NCBI GenBank assembly: GCA_017963715.1
Contig: JAGCTK010000205.1
Span: forward strand, 1 to 16,002
Direction: 5' to 3'
DNA from: Alphaproteobacteria bacterium
Lineage (GTDB): Bacteria; Pseudomonadota; Alphaproteobacteria; RF32; CAG-239
DNA length: 16,002 nucleotides
This document shows positions 13,895-16,002 of this stretch, piece by piece. Position numbers and translations under genes: made by a program. The notes beneath the pieces were generated by a model. That model saw only the letters and a program-made list of their open reading frames with translations. It did no database searches and was not told where the DNA came from. Positions within the stretch are counted from its first letter, which is position 1. Every line of letters begins with the position of its first letter.

Positions 13895-15589
13895 TTATCT
13901 TCTTCTTAAAAATGAAGGAATATCAAGGTTGTCTATATCATCATTTGAATAATCGATTGAATCTTCTTCCGTGTCGAAATGCGGCGCCGTTGCGACAACA
14001 CTCGGCTGATCTTTGCGATTTTTTCTGGCTCTTGAAATACCCAAAATCTTATCAATAAATTTGGCCTTTGTTGTTGTTTCGGCAACAGGTTCTGCCACGG
14101 GTTCTTCACGTTTTTCGGCAAAGATTTCTTCATCCTGTTCGGGGAATAAAACCGGTTCCTCGGCTAAGGTATCAATTTTGGCATCGGTCGAAAAAATATC
14201 CTGTTCACTCGGCAAAAATTCCGAAATTGATTTTTCCGCCAAATCCTGCTTTTCCGATATCGGCGTATTATTGATGATGGCGCTGAACAGTGCCGATGCT
14301 TGCGGCATTTCGGGCATCGAATCCGAATCACTGATCGTTTCGGTCGGCTCATCTTCATTTGACGGTGCAAAATCCATGCTTTCAAGCCCTGTCGTTTCCG
14401 GCTCGTCTGTCGTTGCAACAACAGGTTCTTCTTCTTTGTTTTCTTCCGATGCATCAAATTCTGTTTGATCGGAAGCGGCATTGGCCGAAAAACGTTCTAA
14501 ATTATAATCAATATCTTCACTGTTGATGGCAAAGTTATTGTCTTCTTTGCTGGCAGGTGCATAACTTTCATCAATATATGCGGCAACACGACCTTCTTTT
14601 GCGTCTTCTTTGACATTTCGGCCGTCAATACCCGTCACCACAATCGAAACACGCAATTTTCCGTTTAATGTTTCGTCCATACTTGAACCGAAAATAATGT
14701 TGGCATCATCATCGACTTCTTCTTTGATGATATTTGAGGCTTCGGCAATTTCCATCAACGTCATATCGCTGCCGCCCGTGATGTTAATCAAAACGCCTTT
14801 AGCACCCTTCATCGAACAATCATCCAAAAGCGGATTGGACAGAGCATGTTCGGCCGCAACGCGTGCGCGGTTTTCACCTTCGGCTTCACCGGTACCCATA
14901 ATGGCTTTGCCTTTGTCTTCCATAATGCTTTTAATATCCGCAAAATCAAGGTTGATAAGACCGGGCATCATCATCAAATCCGTGATGGAACGCACACCCG
15001 AATACAACACATTGTCAGCCATCATAAAGGCTTCCGGCAAAGTTGTGTTTTTGTCGGCAATGCGGAACAGGTTTTGGTTGGGAATAACAATAATACTGTC
15101 AACTTCTTCGGTAAATCTTTTGAGGGCTTCTTCGGCATTTTCCATACGTTTTTTGCCTTCAAAATCAAAAGGTTTGGTGACAACGCCGACTGTCAAAATG
15201 CCCATTTCTTTGGCAATTTTGGCCACCACCGGTGCTGCGCCCGAACCTGTACCGCCGCCCATACCGGCCGTAATAAAGACCATATTTGAACCTTCAAGTT
15301 CTTTGGTAATTTCGTCTTTGGCTTCTTCGGCAGCCATTTTGCCGATTTCAGGACGAGCCCCTGCTCCCAAGCCTTGTGTAATGGCAAGCCCGAGTTGAAT
15401 TTTACGGCTGGCAGAAGAATGTGCCAACGCCTGCGAATCTGTATTTGCCACGACAAAATCAACACCTTCAAGTTTTTTGGCAATCATATTATTTACCGCG
15501 TTACCACCGCCGCCACCGACGCCAATCACTGAAATGCGCGGTTTTAAGTGGGTAATGGGCGTATCTGCCACAGCCAAATCAATCGACAT
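13895..15589 (-). CDS. ftsZ: Cell division protein FtsZ
   Basis: FtsZ is the tubulin-like GTPase that polymerises into the division ring. It has 564 residues. The GTPase domain spans about 17-325: [15 protein letters not shown] at 21-35, tubulin signature GGGTGSG at 111-117, and the T7 catalytic loop NLDFAD at 213-218 with Asn213, Asp215 and Asp218. A very acidic, low-complexity linker follows (about 330-550), with one basic stretch near 510-535 ([17 protein letters not shown]). The protein ends with [11 protein letters not shown], the conserved C-terminal peptide that binds partners such as FtsA. Long linkers are usual in alphaproteobacteria. AGGAG at 15600-15604 is the ribosome-binding site, 10 bp before ATG. 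ftsA and ftsQ, normally just upstream, are absent here. Confidence 0.98.
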   Translation of the reverse strand: MSIDLAVADTPITHLKPRISVIGVGGGGGNAVNNMIAKKLEGVDFVVANTDSQALAHSSASRKIQLGLAITQGLGAGARPEIGKMAAEEAKDEITKELEGSNMVFITAGMGGGTGSGAAPVVAKIAKEMGILTVGVVTKPFDFEGKKRMENAEEALKRFTEEVDSIIVIPNQNLFRIADKNTTLPEAFMMADNVLYSGVRSITDLMMMPGLINLDFADIKSIMEDKGKAIMGTGEAEGENRARVAAEHALSNPLLDDCSMKGAKGVLINITGGSDMTLMEIAEASNIIKEEVDDDANIIFGSSMDETLNGKLRVSIVVTGIDGRNVKEDAKEGRVAAYIDESYAPASKEDNNFAINSEDIDYNLERFSANAASDQTEFDASEENKEEEPVVATTDEPETTGLESMDFAPSNEDEPTETISDSDSMPEMPQASALFSAIINNTPISEKQDLAEKSISEFLPSEQDIFSTDAKIDTLAEEPVLFPEQDEEIFAEKREEPVAEPVAETTTKAKFIDKILGISRARKNRKDQPSVVATAPHFDTEEDSIDYSNDDIDNLDIPSFLRRR

Positions 15590-15633
15590 GGATAAAGAAC
15601 TCCTAATTTTTTGTGAACATATATACTATCCAT

Positions 15634-15671
15634 ACCTTAAATAAATTAAGGTTTAGTTACCAAAGGTGCAA
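15634..15671 (-). promoter_or_regulatory. Putative ftsZ promoter with inverted repeat and CtrA-like site
   Basis: On the minus strand TTGCAC (15666-15671) and TAATTT (15643-15648) are 17 bp apart. Over the -10 box lies a 7-bp inverted repeat, ACCTTAA (15634-15640) and TTAAGGT (15646-15652). On the plus strand TTAA (15646-15649), seven bases and TTACC (15657-15661) match the CtrA consensus TTAA-N7-TTAAC at eight of nine positions. Confidence 0.4.
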
Positions 15672-15699
15672 TAATTTGTACATTTTAAAAGTTTTGAAC

Positions 15700-15736
15700 A
15701 AAAAAACGGCAAGAACAACATCTTACCGTTTTTTTT
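15700..15736 (-). terminator. Terminator of the Cys-rich protein gene
   Basis: AAGA (15711-15714) pairs with TCTT (15721-15724); beyond one C-A mismatch, CGG (15707-15709) pairs with CCG (15726-15728) and seven A pair with seven T. A T tract follows the hairpin on either strand, so it could work both ways. It lies 15 bp downstream of the minus-strand gene and separates it from ftsZ. Confidence 0.75.
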
Positions 15737-15750
15737 GATTTCAGCTTAAC

Positions 15751-16002
15751 TTAGTGACATCTGTTGGACAAGACTTGATATCCCGGTCTGCACGCCGTAA
15801 TCTTACAGTACCGATGACTGCATGCAAGATACTCTGTCTTGGCCGTTGCATAAGGATCCGTACAGGCTTCCTCACTTGCCTCAGCCGGCACATTTCCTGC
15901 ATAGCAATTTTTATAATTGCCGTTGCAACAACGATCTGTATCCAGCAATGTCGCCGCCTGCCCCGCATTACTATTGTTCCATTTACAAACTGTATTACTG
16001 GC
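15751..16002 (-). CDS. Cys-rich, probably exported protein, C-terminal part
   Basis: The frame is open from the right edge to a TAA at 15751-15753, showing 83 residues; the N-terminus is outside the window. Nine cysteines are visible, including the pairs RCC and YCKITAC, with the final GYQVLSNRCH. This density and spacing suggest disulfides and a periplasmic or surface location, loosely like the Cys-containing C-terminal part of the LRR protein at 9811-10962. I do not recognise a family. A competing frame (15741-15968) lacks this pattern and is Arg-rich, as shadow frames often are. The terminator 15 bp downstream supports this frame as a true gene end. Confidence 0.6.
   Translation of the reverse strand, partial: ASNTVCKWNNSNAGQAATLLDTDRCCNGNYKNCYAGNVPAEASEEACTDPYATAKTEYLACSHRYCKITACRPGYQVLSNRCH

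Noticed and set aside
14610-15398. 262-codon plus-strand ORF antisense to ftsZ
   Set aside because: It lies wholly inside the ftsZ GTPase domain on the other strand. Its Ser/Ile/Pro-rich composition is a by-product of ftsZ codon use, and there is no ribosome-binding site or domain.
15741-15968. Arg-rich minus-strand ORF at the right end
   Set aside because: It overlaps the Cys-rich frame, which alone stays open to the window edge with a regular Cys pattern; the Arg-rich frame looks like its shadow.

Overview
The window carries a conserved set of alphaproteobacterial housekeeping genes plus one short accessory zone. The DNA is moderately AT-rich. Lineage markers are the GapR/DUF2312 nucleoid protein, a long-linker FtsZ ending in a conserved C-terminal peptide, a DUF177 protein divergent from a BamE/OmlA lipoprotein, and a tRNA-Leu directly upstream of tig. 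The BspA-like leucine-rich-repeat (LRR) protein and the Cys-rich exported-looking protein resemble those of host- or gut-associated bacteria, so a gut or host-associated alphaproteobacterium is my best guess; this is inference.

Layout. 1-153: the 3' end of an outer-membrane beta-barrel gene and its terminator. 210-1865: promoter, tRNA-Leu(UAG), trigger factor, a hairpin-dense spacer and a strong terminator. 1881-3976 (minus): ruvA-ruvB-ybgC, tightly packed. 4130-5137 (minus): accA. 5238-9340 (plus): an unknown two-TM membrane protein overlapping yejA, which overlaps yejB; the usual partners yejE and yejF do not follow. 9341-11040: accessory zone with a family of GTCATCCTCGGG palindromes, two truncated tandem copies, a 70-bp MITE-like hairpin and the LRR gene, which is bracketed by inverted copies of the palindrome. 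11053-11295 (minus): gapR. 11427-12848 (plus): pyruvate kinase, convergent with a DUF177 gene. 13429-13881 (plus): bamE, convergent with ftsZ (13895-15589, minus). 15751-16002 (minus): the C-terminal part of a Cys-rich protein running off the window.

How the genes work together. Envelope and division functions dominate: BamE (outer-membrane assembly), FtsZ (division ring), YbgC (thioesterase of the Tol-Pal neighbourhood), AccA (fatty-acid synthesis) and YejAB (peptide uptake). RuvAB does branch migration at Holliday junctions, trigger factor folds nascent chains, and pyruvate kinase ends glycolysis. Several textbook alphaproteobacterial neighbourhoods are broken here: tig without clpPX, ruvAB without ruvC or tolQRAB, DUF177 without plsX, ftsZ without ftsQA, yejAB without yejEF. 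This suggests a rearranged genome.

I saw no defence system, CRISPR array, integrase or transposase. The most unusual material is the repeat-bracketed LRR cassette with its distinctive C-terminus, the hairpin cluster after tig, and a CtrA-like site inside the putative ftsZ promoter.
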